Assembly (NCBI GenBank): GCA_028285585.1 | Contig: JANQOU010000011.1 | Span: 1 to 64,000, forward strand | Origin: Acidimicrobiia bacterium | Lineage (GTDB): Bacteria > Actinomycetota > Acidimicrobiia > Spongiisociales > ZC4RG35 | DNA length: 64,000 bases | Direction of reading: 5' to 3' | Shown here: positions 18,917 through 28,700 of the stretch, in pieces | Layout: every line of letters begins with the position of its first letter | How positions within the stretch are numbered: position 1 is the stretch's first letter | Made by a program: the position numbers and the translations under genes | Notes under the pieces: model-generated | Databases searched by the model: none | What the model saw: only the letters and a program-made list of their open reading frames with translations | Told to the model about the DNA's origin: nothing

Positions 18917-20242
18917 CTACTCGATGTCGACATCGATCAGTTCTATGACGACGCCACCTTCTGCCTCTATGGGGCCGTCCGCGTTGCTTTCGAGCTCGCT
19001 GTCGATGATGCGCAGTTTGCCCGTAGCCTCCACCTTCACACCGAACTTGCCGTTGTTGGAGACACTGGAGTCATCGATTCGGCCTGAGATGTTGCCATCA
19101 CTCAGCTCGGTGAGGGCCACGCCATCGTCCTCGCTGTTGTCAAACGTCGACTCCGACACTCGGAGACGGAGGTTGCCACCGTCCTCCTCATCCACCTTGA
19201 GGCCTTCGTCCACGTTGCCCGACGCGTTGGTGTCCCGAACAGTGACGACGGCGTTGCCGGGACCGGCCTCGTCGAAGTCGAGCGCTTCGTCGAAGTTCCC
19301 AGTGGCAGTCACGTCGACAACCCGAACACGCAGATGGCCAGCATCGGCCTCGTCGAGGTCAAAGCCATCGTCTTGGTCGTCCGTGGGCGTCTCGCCGTTT
19401 CCGTTGAAAGTGGTGGAAACCACCGTGGCGATGACACTGCCCGGGCCGATGTCGTCGAACTCGGCCCCGTCAGCGAGGTTGTTGTTGATCCTGCTGTTTG
19501 CGATGTATCCCCTGATGCCGCCGTTACCGCCGTCATCGACGCGAACACCGTCGAAGTCGGCGGGGCAACCGGTGGCCGGCGAGAGGTCGTACTCGGCAGG
19601 GAGCAGGCCGTTGTTGCTGATGTTGCTCCTGGTGATGCGAAGGCTGATGCCCGCGCTGGAGTCTTTGAACCACGGGTCCACGCAGTTGGGGTGAGGCACA
19701 TCATCGGTGTTGAAACCGTCATAGGCCTGACCGTCGACGAGCAGGCCGAAGTACGTGGAGTCAGTAATCGTCACACGATGAAGGTTGACCCTGACCGTGC
19801 CGGTGGCATCTGAGGGGATGAACACCGCGACACCGTTGTTGAAGCTGTCGTCGAACGTCAAGCGCTTGAGGGTGATGTTGGCATCACTCTTGGAGACGAA
19901 CAGACCGCCGTCCCACGTGGCCTCCTTGGCCGCATCTCCATTCACCGAACCGTTTCGCCCGTCGATGGTGAGATTCTGCGAGCCGGTGTAGATCACTGAG
20001 CTGGCAACCGACACGTCGAGGCCGGAGGCGAACCGGATCTTCTTGATTGCCGAGTTGGCGTTCGCCGAGTCCACCGCCGCTCGGAAGCTCCCGGGACCGC
20101 TGTCCGCCGCCGAGGTGACATTTGCCGTTGCTGCCTGAGCGGGTGCCGGTGCTGTCAGCACCAGGACCGAGGTGATCAATGCGAGGACGAGAAACCAGGC
20201 CAGGCTCCTGAATCTCGTCGCCGTTCTTGTGGTCGTGTACAT
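18917..20242 (-). CDS. Secreted right-handed beta-helix repeat protein
   Basis: 441 residues. A Sec signal peptide (WFLVLALITSVLVLTAPAPA, cleavage after AQA) is followed by TSAADSGPGSFRAAVDSANA, a start typical of secreted parallel beta-helix proteins. The body is built of short repeats with Asn/Asp-rich turns such as TGNFDEALDFDEAGPGN, SGNVDEGLKVDEEDGGN and DNSEDDGVALTELSDGN, each about 30 residues. These acidic turns could bind calcium. There is no visible catalytic triad of a pectate lyase and no cell-wall anchor, so it is probably a released or surface adhesin-like or polysaccharide-binding protein. It has its own terminator and a free upstream region of about 130 bases. Confidence 0.8.
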   Translation of the reverse strand: MYTTTRTATRFRSLAWFLVLALITSVLVLTAPAPAQAATANVTSAADSGPGSFRAAVDSANANSAIKKIRFASGLDVSVASSVIYTGSQNLTIDGRNGSVNGDAAKEATWDGGLFVSKSDANITLKRLTFDDSFNNGVAVFIPSDATGTVRVNLHRVTITDSTYFGLLVDGQAYDGFNTDDVPHPNCVDPWFKDSSAGISLRITRSNISNNGLLPAEYDLSPATGCPADFDGVRVDDGGNGGIRGYIANSRINNNLADGAEFDDIGPGSVIATVVSTTFNGNGETPTDDQDDGFDLDEADAGHLRVRVVDVTATGNFDEALDFDEAGPGNAVVTVRDTNASGNVDEGLKVDEEDGGNLRLRVSESTFDNSEDDGVALTELSDGNISGRIDDSSVSNNGKFGVKVEATGKLRIIDSELESNADGPIEAEGGVVIELIDVDIE

Positions 20243-20375
20243 GGCCTGGAAGGTATGGGGCCAACATGGCCGGAAAATGACATCCCCATGTCGGAGACAG
20301 GGCTATCAGCTGTCAGCCCAGACAACCTGACCTTCGCCTCTATCCAGCCGTCTCCGCACCAGGCAACGTGAGACC

Positions 20376-20879
20376 GTGAGCAGGTTCAAGACGAAACAGG
20401 AGCTATTGGACGACGTCGTCAAAGAGAGAACCCTCTTCGAGGAGCTGCTGGCCGCCATTCCCGAAGACGACAAGCTTGTCGAGGTGATCGATGGGATGAG
20501 CGTGAAGGACTTCCTCGCTCATCGCACGGAGTGGGGGCGCATGGCCATCCGCTGGTACGAAGAGGCCAAGGCAGGCGGCCAGCCCGCGGTGCCCACTGAC
20601 AAGTACAAATGGAATCAGCTGAAAGAGCTGAACGCCGAGATCCACGAGCGGTTCAAAGACACTCCACTCGCTGAGGTGGAGGCGGAGTTCGCCTCCACGC
20701 ACGACCGGCTCCACAAGTTGATCGACGGGACGACCGACGAGGAGCTGTTCACCATGAAGCACTACGGATTCACCGGGAGCTCAGATCTGGCCACCTATCT
20801 CAACTCGGCAACCGCCTCCCATTACAGATCGGCCCGTCGCCACATCCAGAAGTGGTGGCGTGCCCGAATAGCCACCTGA
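20376..20879 (+). CDS. ClbS/DfsB family four-helix-bundle protein
   Basis: 167 residues from GTG 20376. The N-terminus KTKQELLDDVVKERTLFEEL, the central VKDFLAHRTEWGRMAIRWYEE and the terminal SHYRSARRHIQKWWR match the ClbS/DfsB (DUF1706) family, related to the DinB fold. ClbS protects colibactin producers by hydrolysing the genotoxin's cyclopropane; most family members have unknown roles. No toxin cluster is nearby, so I infer only a small protective or hydrolytic enzyme. It lies 30 bases upstream of the alcohol dehydrogenase and could be cotranscribed. Confidence 0.85.
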   Translation: MSRFKTKQELLDDVVKERTLFEELLAAIPEDDKLVEVIDGMSVKDFLAHRTEWGRMAIRWYEEAKAGGQPAVPTDKYKWNQLKELNAEIHERFKDTPLAEVEAEFASTHDRLHKLIDGTTDEELFTMKHYGFTGSSDLATYLNSATASHYRSARRHIQKWWRARIAT

Positions 20880-20909
20880 CACCTAGGCCGCATCTGGGAG
20901 AATCGACCG

Positions 20910-21947
20910 ATGCGTGCCGTCAGCTACAACGAGTTTTCCGGTCCGATACACGTTGTCGACGTCGAGGCTCCGAGACCGGCGCCTGACGAAGCCGTCATCG
21001 AGGTGAAGGCCACGGGGATCTGCCGGAGCGACTGGCACGGTTGGCAGGGCCACGATCCAGACATCAACGCTCTCCCCCATGTGCCAGGCCACGAGTTCGC
21101 CGGTGTTGTCGCAGAGGTTGGGGCAGACATCACCGGTTGGGAGCCCGGCGACCGAGTGACGGTTCCCTTCGTCGCCGGATGTGGCACCTGTGAGTATTGC
21201 CTGGCTGGAGACCCCCAGGTGTGTCCCGACCAATCTCAACCCGGGTTCACTCACTGGGGATCGTTCGCCGAGAAGGTCGTCGTCAGGCACGCCCAGCACA
21301 ATCTGGTGCCACTGCCCGATTCCTTCGACTTCGTCTCGGCAGCCGCACTGGGCTGCCGGTTCGCCACGTCTTATCGGGCCGTCGTCCAACAGGGCAGAGC
21401 CCAGGAGGGCGAGTGGATAGCCGTTTACGGGTGCGGAGGTGTCGGTCTGTCCGCGGTGATGATCGGCGCCGCCCTGGGAACGCGGGTCATAGCCGTCGAT
21501 GTCGCACCATCCGCCTTGGAGATGGCCACCCGGCTCGGAGCCGAAACCACCATTCAGGCTGAAGGTGACCCGAGCGAGGAGATCGTCGAGGTCAGCAGGG
21601 GCGGAGCGCATCTCGGCATCGACGCCCTGGGCCATCCTGACCTGGTGAGGTCATCGGTGAGCTCGCTGCGACGACGTGGCCGGCACGTCCAGGTCGGCCT
21701 CCTGATCGGCGAATCCTCACAGACCGCTCTGCCAATGGACCGGGTCATCGCCCACGAACTGGAGATCATCGGCAGTCACGGCACCAGCGCGGCCACTCTC
21801 AGCGAGATTCTCGACTTTGTCATTGACAAGAACCTCGACCTCGCCCAACTGGTTGGCGATCGCCTCACTCTCGAGCGCGGTGCCCATCGCCTGGAGCACT
21901 TCACCGAGGTGTCAACGGCGGGCGTTGCGGTGATCACCGACTTCTGA
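20910..21947 (+). CDS. Zinc-dependent alcohol dehydrogenase (MDR family)
   Basis: 345 residues. Catalytic zinc ligands are visible in GICRSDWHGW and LPHVPGHEFAGVV, the structural zinc site in GCGTCEYCLAGDPQVC (four Cys), and the NAD(P)-binding glycine motif in VYGCGGVGLSAVMIG. Length is typical of medium-chain dehydrogenases. The start has GGGAG about eight bases upstream. Substrate is unknown. It converges with the LtrA gene, with seven bases between. Confidence 0.9.
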   Translation: MRAVSYNEFSGPIHVVDVEAPRPAPDEAVIEVKATGICRSDWHGWQGHDPDINALPHVPGHEFAGVVAEVGADITGWEPGDRVTVPFVAGCGTCEYCLAGDPQVCPDQSQPGFTHWGSFAEKVVVRHAQHNLVPLPDSFDFVSAAALGCRFATSYRAVVQQGRAQEGEWIAVYGCGGVGLSAVMIGAALGTRVIAVDVAPSALEMATRLGAETTIQAEGDPSEEIVEVSRGGAHLGIDALGHPDLVRSSVSSLRRRGRHVQVGLLIGESSQTALPMDRVIAHELEIIGSHGTSAATLSEILDFVIDKNLDLAQLVGDRLTLERGAHRLEHFTEVSTAGVAVITDF

Positions 21948-21954
21948 GCAGTGC

Positions 21955-23082
21955 TCAGGCCGGCTGGAGACGATCCGCCCGCTCTTCGGTCAGGATCAGC
22001 AAGACGGTCAACAGCGCAAGACCCCACAACGCCACTCCCCCGGCGATCTGAGTGACAAGCGGTGTCGAAACCAGGACCAGGAGGGCGAACCCGAACCGCA
22101 CCTGCGCGAACGCTCGCTGATCTGAACGCCACGCCGCAGCGGCGAGCCCGCCGGCAAAGAGAGCAGCGCCGATGGTCAGGGCGAGCGCACCGCCGGTGCT
22201 CAACGGGTCTCCGGGGTGAGCCACAGCCTCCTCGAAGCCCACCGCCACACCGATCACACCGGCCACGACCACAGCGTGCCAGAGCGAAAAGACGTCCCGA
22301 GCGTATTGCCCGCGCTCGGAGTCACTCTGAGCAGCCAGCCGGGCTTCGAATCGCTCATGAAGTGAGCCGAAGTACGTCCACCACAACACACACGTTGCCA
22401 CCACGGCTCCAGAGGTCGTTACGAAGAACTGGAAGTCCCGCGCCAAGTCACCGGTAGCGACTCCGGCGGCGATCAACGACTCACCGAGGGCGATGATGAC
22501 GATCAGCCCGTGTCGCTCGGCGAAGTGGCCGCTTTCGAGCACCCAGGTGCTCTGACCCGCTATCTGCACGGTCACGAGGTCGGCGGCTATCGCCGCTACG
22601 AAGAACCAAGGACGCAGATCGGGATCGACGAAACCACCGATCAACACCAGGCCGAGCCCAACGATGGAAGCAAAGGCGAACGTGACAAAACCACGAGACT
22701 GGACCTCGTCGTCCCCGATCACCAGGATCTGGCCAAAGACTCCGAGCACTCGGACCAGCACATATGCGATCACGAACCAGGCTCCGGCATCTCCGTAGGC
22801 ATCTGGCACCGCCTGGGCCAGGAAGAACGCCACCGCGGTGGCAGCCAGAGTCAGCATCCTGATCTGTGAGTTCTCGGTGTCGGCGAGATTCAACGTCCAG
22901 GTGAACTGAGTCCACGCCCACCAGACCAGCCAGAACAGGACAAAGGCCCGCCCGGCGCCCGACCAGGTCAAGTCGTGAAGGACGTTCGACGTGATCTTGG
23001 TGATCGCGAAGACGAAGACGAGATCGAAGAAGAGCTCGACAAAGGTCGCTCCCTGGACCGCATCCGTGCGAAGACGTGACAT
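21955..23082 (-). CDS. Low temperature requirement A (LtrA) family membrane protein
   Basis: About 375 residues from ATG 23082 (the frame extends to TTG 23097). The hallmark start GATFVELFFDLVFVFAITK is present, followed by roughly ten membrane helices. Also present are the conserved HGLIVIIALGESLIAAG segment and the family Trp-rich loop FWLVWWAWTQFTWTLN. LtrA was named from a Listeria cold-growth mutant; its biochemical role is not settled. It is divergent from the DUF1295 gene, with about 70 bases between. Confidence 0.9.
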   Translation of the reverse strand: MSRLRTDAVQGATFVELFFDLVFVFAITKITSNVLHDLTWSGAGRAFVLFWLVWWAWTQFTWTLNLADTENSQIRMLTLAATAVAFFLAQAVPDAYGDAGAWFVIAYVLVRVLGVFGQILVIGDDEVQSRGFVTFAFASIVGLGLVLIGGFVDPDLRPWFFVAAIAADLVTVQIAGQSTWVLESGHFAERHGLIVIIALGESLIAAGVATGDLARDFQFFVTTSGAVVATCVLWWTYFGSLHERFEARLAAQSDSERGQYARDVFSLWHAVVVAGVIGVAVGFEEAVAHPGDPLSTGGALALTIGAALFAGGLAAAAWRSDQRAFAQVRFGFALLVLVSTPLVTQIAGGVALWGLALLTVLLILTEERADRLQPA

Positions 23083-23150
23083 GCAGCGGGCATTCAAGCA
23101 AGGATTCCGGCCTCCGGCGGTTGCACAGCCACAGCGTCTAGCTTGTCCGT

Positions 23151-24038
23151 GTGAGCACCAATCTCAGATCTGCCGTTGGAATCGTCGCTGCGATCACCGT
23201 CGGAGGCCTCATTGCGTGGGCGGGCAGTGACGGCAGCACCGACGTCGGCTCCGTTCCTGTCTTCGCACTGTGCGCCGGCCTGGCCTATGCGATCAACTGG
23301 CTTGCTTTCATCCCGGCCAACGTCGCCAAGACAGAGCGGTTTTATGACATCACCGGGACATTCACCTACGTCTCCGTCACAGTCGTGGCCGTCGTGCTCA
23401 GCAGCGACCTCGACGCTCGCTCCCTCATCGTCGCAGCCATGGTGATCGTTTGGACACTGCGACTCGGGTCGTTTCTCTTCCGAAGAATCAGAAAGGATGG
23501 TCACGACGGGCGGTTCGACGAGATCAAGCAAGACCCGCTCTGGTTCCTGATGGCCTGGACCCTCCAAGGGCTATGGGTGCTTCTCACCGCCGCCGCGGCG
23601 CTGGCGATCATCACTACTTCAAACGGGGAAGACCTCGGCACCCTCGGCTATATCGGCATCGCCGTCTGGATCGCCGGGTTCGCGGTCGAGGTGGTGGCCG
23701 ACCGCCAGAAGTCGGCTTTCAGGCAGGACCCGGCGAACAAGGGCCGATTCATCTCGACCGGCCTGTGGGCACGGTCACGTCACCCCAACTACTTCGGAGA
23801 GATCGTTCTGTGGGTTGGGATAGCCCTAATTGCCATTCCCGTGCTCAGCGGCTGGCAGTGGGCTGTGCTCATCTCTCCCGTGTTCGTGATGATTCTCCTC
23901 ACCCGCATAAGCGGTATCCCGATGCTCGAGCGAAGAGCCGACGAACGGTGGGGTGGGCAGGAGGACTACGAGCGCTACAAAGCAACGACGCCGGTCCTGA
24001 TCCCTCGTCTCACCAGCCCGGGACTCGATCGACGCTAG
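23151..24038 (+). CDS. DUF1295 / steroid 5-alpha-reductase-like membrane protein
   Basis: 295 residues from GTG 23151. It has N-terminal membrane helices with VAKTERFYDITGTFTYVS, the cytosolic segment RIRKDGHDGRFDEIKQDP, and the C-terminal NADPH-site pattern FISTGLWARSRHPNYFGEI. A following segment contains LERRADERWGGQEDYERYK, all typical of the DUF1295 branch of 5-alpha-reductase-fold enzymes. It probably reduces a double bond of a lipid or sterol-like compound; no substrate can be named. Confidence 0.9.
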   Translation: MSTNLRSAVGIVAAITVGGLIAWAGSDGSTDVGSVPVFALCAGLAYAINWLAFIPANVAKTERFYDITGTFTYVSVTVVAVVLSSDLDARSLIVAAMVIVWTLRLGSFLFRRIRKDGHDGRFDEIKQDPLWFLMAWTLQGLWVLLTAAAALAIITTSNGEDLGTLGYIGIAVWIAGFAVEVVADRQKSAFRQDPANKGRFISTGLWARSRHPNYFGEIVLWVGIALIAIPVLSGWQWAVLISPVFVMILLTRISGIPMLERRADERWGGQEDYERYKATTPVLIPRLTSPGLDRR

Positions 24039-24075
24039 GCCCTGGGACAGTCACGGGCTCTGAGCCTCCGTCCAC

Positions 24076-24621
24076 TCAGACCGGAGTCGAGCCCTCCCGT
24101 GTCAGCGCATCAACGACCTCGTCTGCAAAGGCATCTATCGCGTCCCAGTCCCGGAAGTCGCCGACAGGCAGAGTTCTCGCGGACGCCGGCATCTTCTTCA
24201 TGAGCTTCTCGGCCATCCCCTTGGCGGGAGCTTCCGGGTCGTAGGCACCGAAGAAGACACGCTCGTCAACGGGACTCAGCGCCTTCAACTCGTCGAAGTC
24301 TTTGGGGCGGCTGGACTCGAACACATCGCGGCCCTTGTCGTCGATCAAGTCCTCACCCAATGGTCCGCTGCTGAACAGCCACAGCGGCTTGTCGGCCAGG
24401 TCATCACCATGACTGTTGACGAACCTCGCCGCCTCCTTCATCCAACGCGACATATACACAGCGGACCCGACGACGTAGGCGTCGTAGTCACTGACATTGC
24501 GCACCTTGGTCACTTCAACCGACTCGGCTTCGATGCCAGATGCAGCGATTCGCTCGGCGACCCTGTCCGCTATCCCGGCCGTGGCTCCGTGCTTGCTGGC
24601 ATAGGCAACCAGGACTCTCAT
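24076..24621 (-). CDS. Flavodoxin-domain protein (HemG-like)
   Basis: 181 residues. The FMN phosphate-binding loop is at the very start (VLVAYASKHGATAGIADR), followed by the second flavin loop DAYVVGSAVYMSRWMK and LFSSGPLG. This is the flavodoxin-5 style seen in oxygen-independent protoporphyrinogen oxidase HemG and its uncharacterised relatives. It probably carries FMN and transfers electrons in the cytosol. It sits near the PFOR operon on the same strand, and a flavodoxin is a possible PFOR partner, but it is separated from it by 127 bases. Confidence 0.85.
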   Translation of the reverse strand: MRVLVAYASKHGATAGIADRVAERIAASGIEAESVEVTKVRNVSDYDAYVVGSAVYMSRWMKEAARFVNSHGDDLADKPLWLFSSGPLGEDLIDDKGRDVFESSRPKDFDELKALSPVDERVFFGAYDPEAPAKGMAEKLMKKMPASARTLPVGDFRDWDAIDAFADEVVDALTREGSTPV

Positions 24622-24748
24622 GTTTCGTCTCCTGTCGATTCAACGTCCCGTTTGTTGGGACGGCCTTCTCAACATCGTCGATTGTGACCGAGGGATTGGC
24701 TAGAGGCCGAAGCCCTATGCCACTGGGCAATCCGACCGAGAAGACATC

Positions 24749-25756
24749 TCACCAAGTGGGCACGTAAGAAGTGAGAGTCTTCATATAGGAAGTGCGCTCG
24801 AACACCGAAGCGTCAGGAACCGCCTCGTAGCTGAGGGAGCCCCGAGCCTGATCCACAGACGCGTAGCCACCGGTGTCGAGCCAGGTTGCCAACCCGTCCC
24901 TTACCTCGGTGAGACGCTGCGGCCCTTGCTGGAGAAGGGCAGAAGCCATCATCGTCACCGTCGCTCCGCAGAGAAGGGCCTTCACCGCGTCTTCCGCTCC
25001 GTGAACGCCCGAAGTTGCCGCGAGCTCACACTCGACACGGCCGTAGATGAGGGCAAGCCAGTGCATCACCAGACGCAGCTCGACCGGCGAGGAGAGCACG
25101 AGATTGGGCGAAACACTCAACGTGTCGAGGTCGATGTCCGGCTGATAGAACCGGTTGAACATCACGATTGCGTCCGCCCCGGCATCGCAAAGCCTCTGGA
25201 CCATCTCCCCTGTCGCCGAGAAGTATGGGCCGATCTTCACCGCCAAGGGCAGATCCACCGACTGGCGCACGGTCGAGACCAGGTCGAGGTATGACTCCTC
25301 GACCTGAGCCGAGCCCACAGAGGGGTCGGCGGCGATCTTGTAGATGTTCAGCTCCAAGGCGTCCACGCCGTGTGCTTCGAGGATCTTCGAATAGCGCGTC
25401 CAGCCGCCGTCAGTCGCCCCGTTGAGACTTGCGATCACGGGAACCGACGCTTCGCCCTTGGCGCGATCGACGAGAGTCAAGTAGTCCTCGGGGCCGGTGT
25501 TGTAGTCGTCGAGCTGGGGCAAGAAACCACCGGGGGCCTCGCCAAACCCGTCTGCGCCCATCTCCAAGGCGAAGTGGACGGCAAGCTCGTCGTGGGTGAT
25601 CTGCTCCTCGAAGAGGCTGGGCAGGACTACTGCCGGGGCTCCAGCTTCCACCAGGGCCAGGATGTGGTCGATGTCGCCGGTCAACGGTGACGCCGACGGC
25701 ACCACCGGATGAGCCAACTCGAGCCCCAGATATCGTGTGGTCAGGTCGGCACTCAT
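24749..25756 (-). CDS. Dihydroorotate-dehydrogenase-like flavoprotein
   Basis: 335 residues. TIM-barrel flavoprotein with N-terminal TTRYLGLELAHPVVPSASPL, the catalytic-region loop EVxVPVIASLNGATDGGWT-type segment, ALELNIYKIAADP, AVKIGPYFSATGEM and C-terminal GATVTMMASALLQQGP for FMN binding. The subfamily (PreA/PyrD-like, short) is often found next to nifJ-type PFOR genes, and here it overlaps the PFOR gene by four bases. A direct role in pyrimidine synthesis is not certain; it may be an accessory oxidoreductase. Confidence 0.85.
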   Translation of the reverse strand: MSADLTTRYLGLELAHPVVPSASPLTGDIDHILALVEAGAPAVVLPSLFEEQITHDELAVHFALEMGADGFGEAPGGFLPQLDDYNTGPEDYLTLVDRAKGEASVPVIASLNGATDGGWTRYSKILEAHGVDALELNIYKIAADPSVGSAQVEESYLDLVSTVRQSVDLPLAVKIGPYFSATGEMVQRLCDAGADAIVMFNRFYQPDIDLDTLSVSPNLVLSSPVELRLVMHWLALIYGRVECELAATSGVHGAEDAVKALLCGATVTMMASALLQQGPQRLTEVRDGLATWLDTGGYASVDQARGSLSYEAVPDASVFERTSYMKTLTSYVPTW

Positions 25757-28700
25757 TCCTCGATCTCCTCATAAACCGCAGTCCGATGGATCTCCACCAT
25801 CTGCTCGTACAGCTGCCAACGGTCGTCGATGTCTTGTTGCGCCCTCTGAAGCAGGTCCTCGGCACCTTCGGGGTCAGCCCGGCCCAGCATGGCGAACCGG
25901 GACTCCTTGGCCGCGAACTCCTTGAAGGCGACTCTCGGTTTGCGGCTGTCCAGCCGCAAACCGGGCTGGCCGGCCGACTCCCTCGAAGGGTCATAGCGAT
26001 AGAGAGGCCAATAGCCGGTGTCCGTCGCCAGCTTCTGGTGACCGAGCTGGTTTGCCATGTCGATCCCGTGTGCGATGCACGGGCTGTAGGCGATCACCAA
26101 AGACACGCCTTGGTGGGCCTCCGCTTCAGCAATCGTCTTGACGGTCTGGGTCACGTTGGCACCCATGGCCACCTGTCCTACATATACGTTTCCGTACGAC
26201 ATCGCGATTTGGCCTAGATCCTTCTTCCCCGTCGCCTTGCCACCGGTGGCGAACTTGGCGATCGCCGCCCTTGGCGTGGCTTTGGAGGCCTGGCCGCCGG
26301 TGTTGGAGTAGACCTCAGTGTCGAGCACCAGGATGTTGATGTTCCGGCCAGAGGCGAGCACATGGTCGAGCCCGCCGAAACCGATGTCATAGGCCCAGCC
26401 GTCGCCACCCACGATCCAAACGCTTGTCTCGATCAACGAGTCGGCAACACCTTCGAGACGTCTCGCCAGCGGCCCGTCGAGGCTCCCCAACCTCTCACGC
26501 AGATCCGCGACCAGACTGCGCTGTCGCTCGACCAAGGCGTCGGCATCGGATCGATCTGGCCTCTCACAGATGTCGAGCAGGTCGATGGCCACCTGCCCCA
26601 ATTCCGGCGCCAGAGCGGTAAGCAGAAGAATGGCGTCGTCACGCTGGGCCTCAAGGGCGAGCCTCATCCCGAGCCCGAACTCGGCGTTGTCCTCGAACAG
26701 CGAGTTCGACCAGGCAGGGCCCAACCCATCACTGGTCTGGCTCCAAGGTGTGGTGGGCAGGTTCCCGCCGTAGATGGAAGAGCACCCGGTGGCGTTGGCG
26801 ACAACGAGCCGGTCACCCATCATCTGAGTGATCAGCTTGAGATAGGGAGTCTCACCGCACCCGGCGCAAGCACCCGAGTACTCGAACAACGGTTGAAGCA
26901 GCTGGGAGCCTTTGACCGAGTTGACGTTGACCTCTGACCTGTCGATCTCGGGGATGTCGAGGAAGAAGCTGTAGTTGGCACGCTCTCTCTCGAGGTGATC
27001 GTCCTTCGGCTCCATGTTGATCGCCTTGTGCTTGACAATCTCCTTCGACTTGGCCGGGCAGATGTCGACACAGATGGCGCAACCGGTGCAGTCGTCGGGG
27101 GCGACCTGTATCGCGATCCGGTATCCGTCCAGGTCGTGGCCGACTGGCTCCTTGGAGAGGAACCCGGGAGGAGTCTCCTGGTCGGCCGGGAACGCCTTGA
27201 ACCTGATCGCGGCATGGGGGCAGACCAGCGCACAGCGCCCGCAGTCGATGCAAATGTCGGGATCCCAGATCGGGATCTCGGTGGCGATGGAACGCTTCTC
27301 CCACTGTGCGGTACCCGTCGGGAACGTCCCATCGACAGGAAGAGCTGAGACCGGAAGCAGGTCGCCTTTCCCCTCGAGCATCATCGCCGTGACCCTCTGG
27401 ACGAAGTCAGGCGCGACATCGGGGATACGAGCCGGAACGCCGGCTGCGCCGTCAAGCTCGCCAATCTCGACCTGGAACAGACCGGCGACGGCGTTGTCGA
27501 CGGCGGCCTCATTGAGACTGACCACCATCGAGCCTCGTCTTCCGTAGGTCTTCGCGATTTGAGACTTGATGGCCGCAATCGCCTCGTTGCTCGGCAGGAC
27601 TCCGCTGAGATGGAAGAAGCAGGTCTGCAACACGGTGTTCACCCGGCCGGCGAGACCGGCCTCCCTGGCGATGGCAGCAGCATCGACGCCAAACACCGAC
27701 AGGCCCTTGTCCAGGATGTGGCGCCTCGCCTCCAGCGGAAGGCGTTCCCAGGTCTTGCTCCCATGAGGGGTGTTCAGAAGCACGGTGGCTCCCGGAGCGG
27801 CGATGGCCAAGACGTCGGAGTCAGTGAGGAACCCGAATTGATGGACCGCCACGAAGTCTGCTTCAGAAATCAGATAGGTGGAGTTGATCGGATCTGGCGA
27901 GAACCTGAGATGCGAAACCGTGCGGGAGCCTGACTTCTTGGAGTCGTAGACGAAGTAGCCCTGGACATGGAGGTCGGTGGTCTCTCCGATGATCTTCACC
28001 GAGTTCTTGTTGGCACCGACGGTTCCGTCCGAGCCCAAGCCGTAGAAGACAGCGCGGGTCACGTTCTCGGGCTCGTCCCAATCGGAGTCGTCCCAGGTGA
28101 TGGATCGGCGGGTCACGTCGTCGACGATCCCGACGGTGAAGTGACGCTTCGGTGTGCTCCCACCGATCTCGTCAAAGACTCCCTTGACCATCGCCGGGGT
28201 GAACTCCTTCGACGAGAGGCCATAGCGGCCGGCAAAGACATCACACTGCCGATCCTCGATGTCGAGGGCGGCGACGGTGTCGAGATACAGCGGGTCGCCG
28301 ACCGCCCCCGGCTCCTTGGTGCGATCCATCACCACCAAGCGCTGCGTGCTGGCAGGCAGCGAGCCGGCGAAAGCTGCGATGTCGAAAGGCCGGAAGAGCC
28401 GCGCTTCGAGCAGCCCCACCTTCTCACCCGCTGCTGCCAGGGCTGTGACGGCCTCAGCGGCGGCACCCGTGCCCGAGCCCATGATCACCATCACCGACTC
28501 CGGTTCGTCGGCACCCGAATACTCGAAGAGGTGGTACGGCCGGCCCGTCACCTCCTCGAACTTGGTCATTGCCTCGGAGACGATCCGGGGCGTGACGTCG
28601 TAGTACGAGTTCACGGCTTCCCGAGCCTGGAAGAAGACGTCAGGGTTCTGGGCGGTCCCCTTGATCGTGGGCCGGTTCGGGTTGAGGGCCCGCTCACGAT

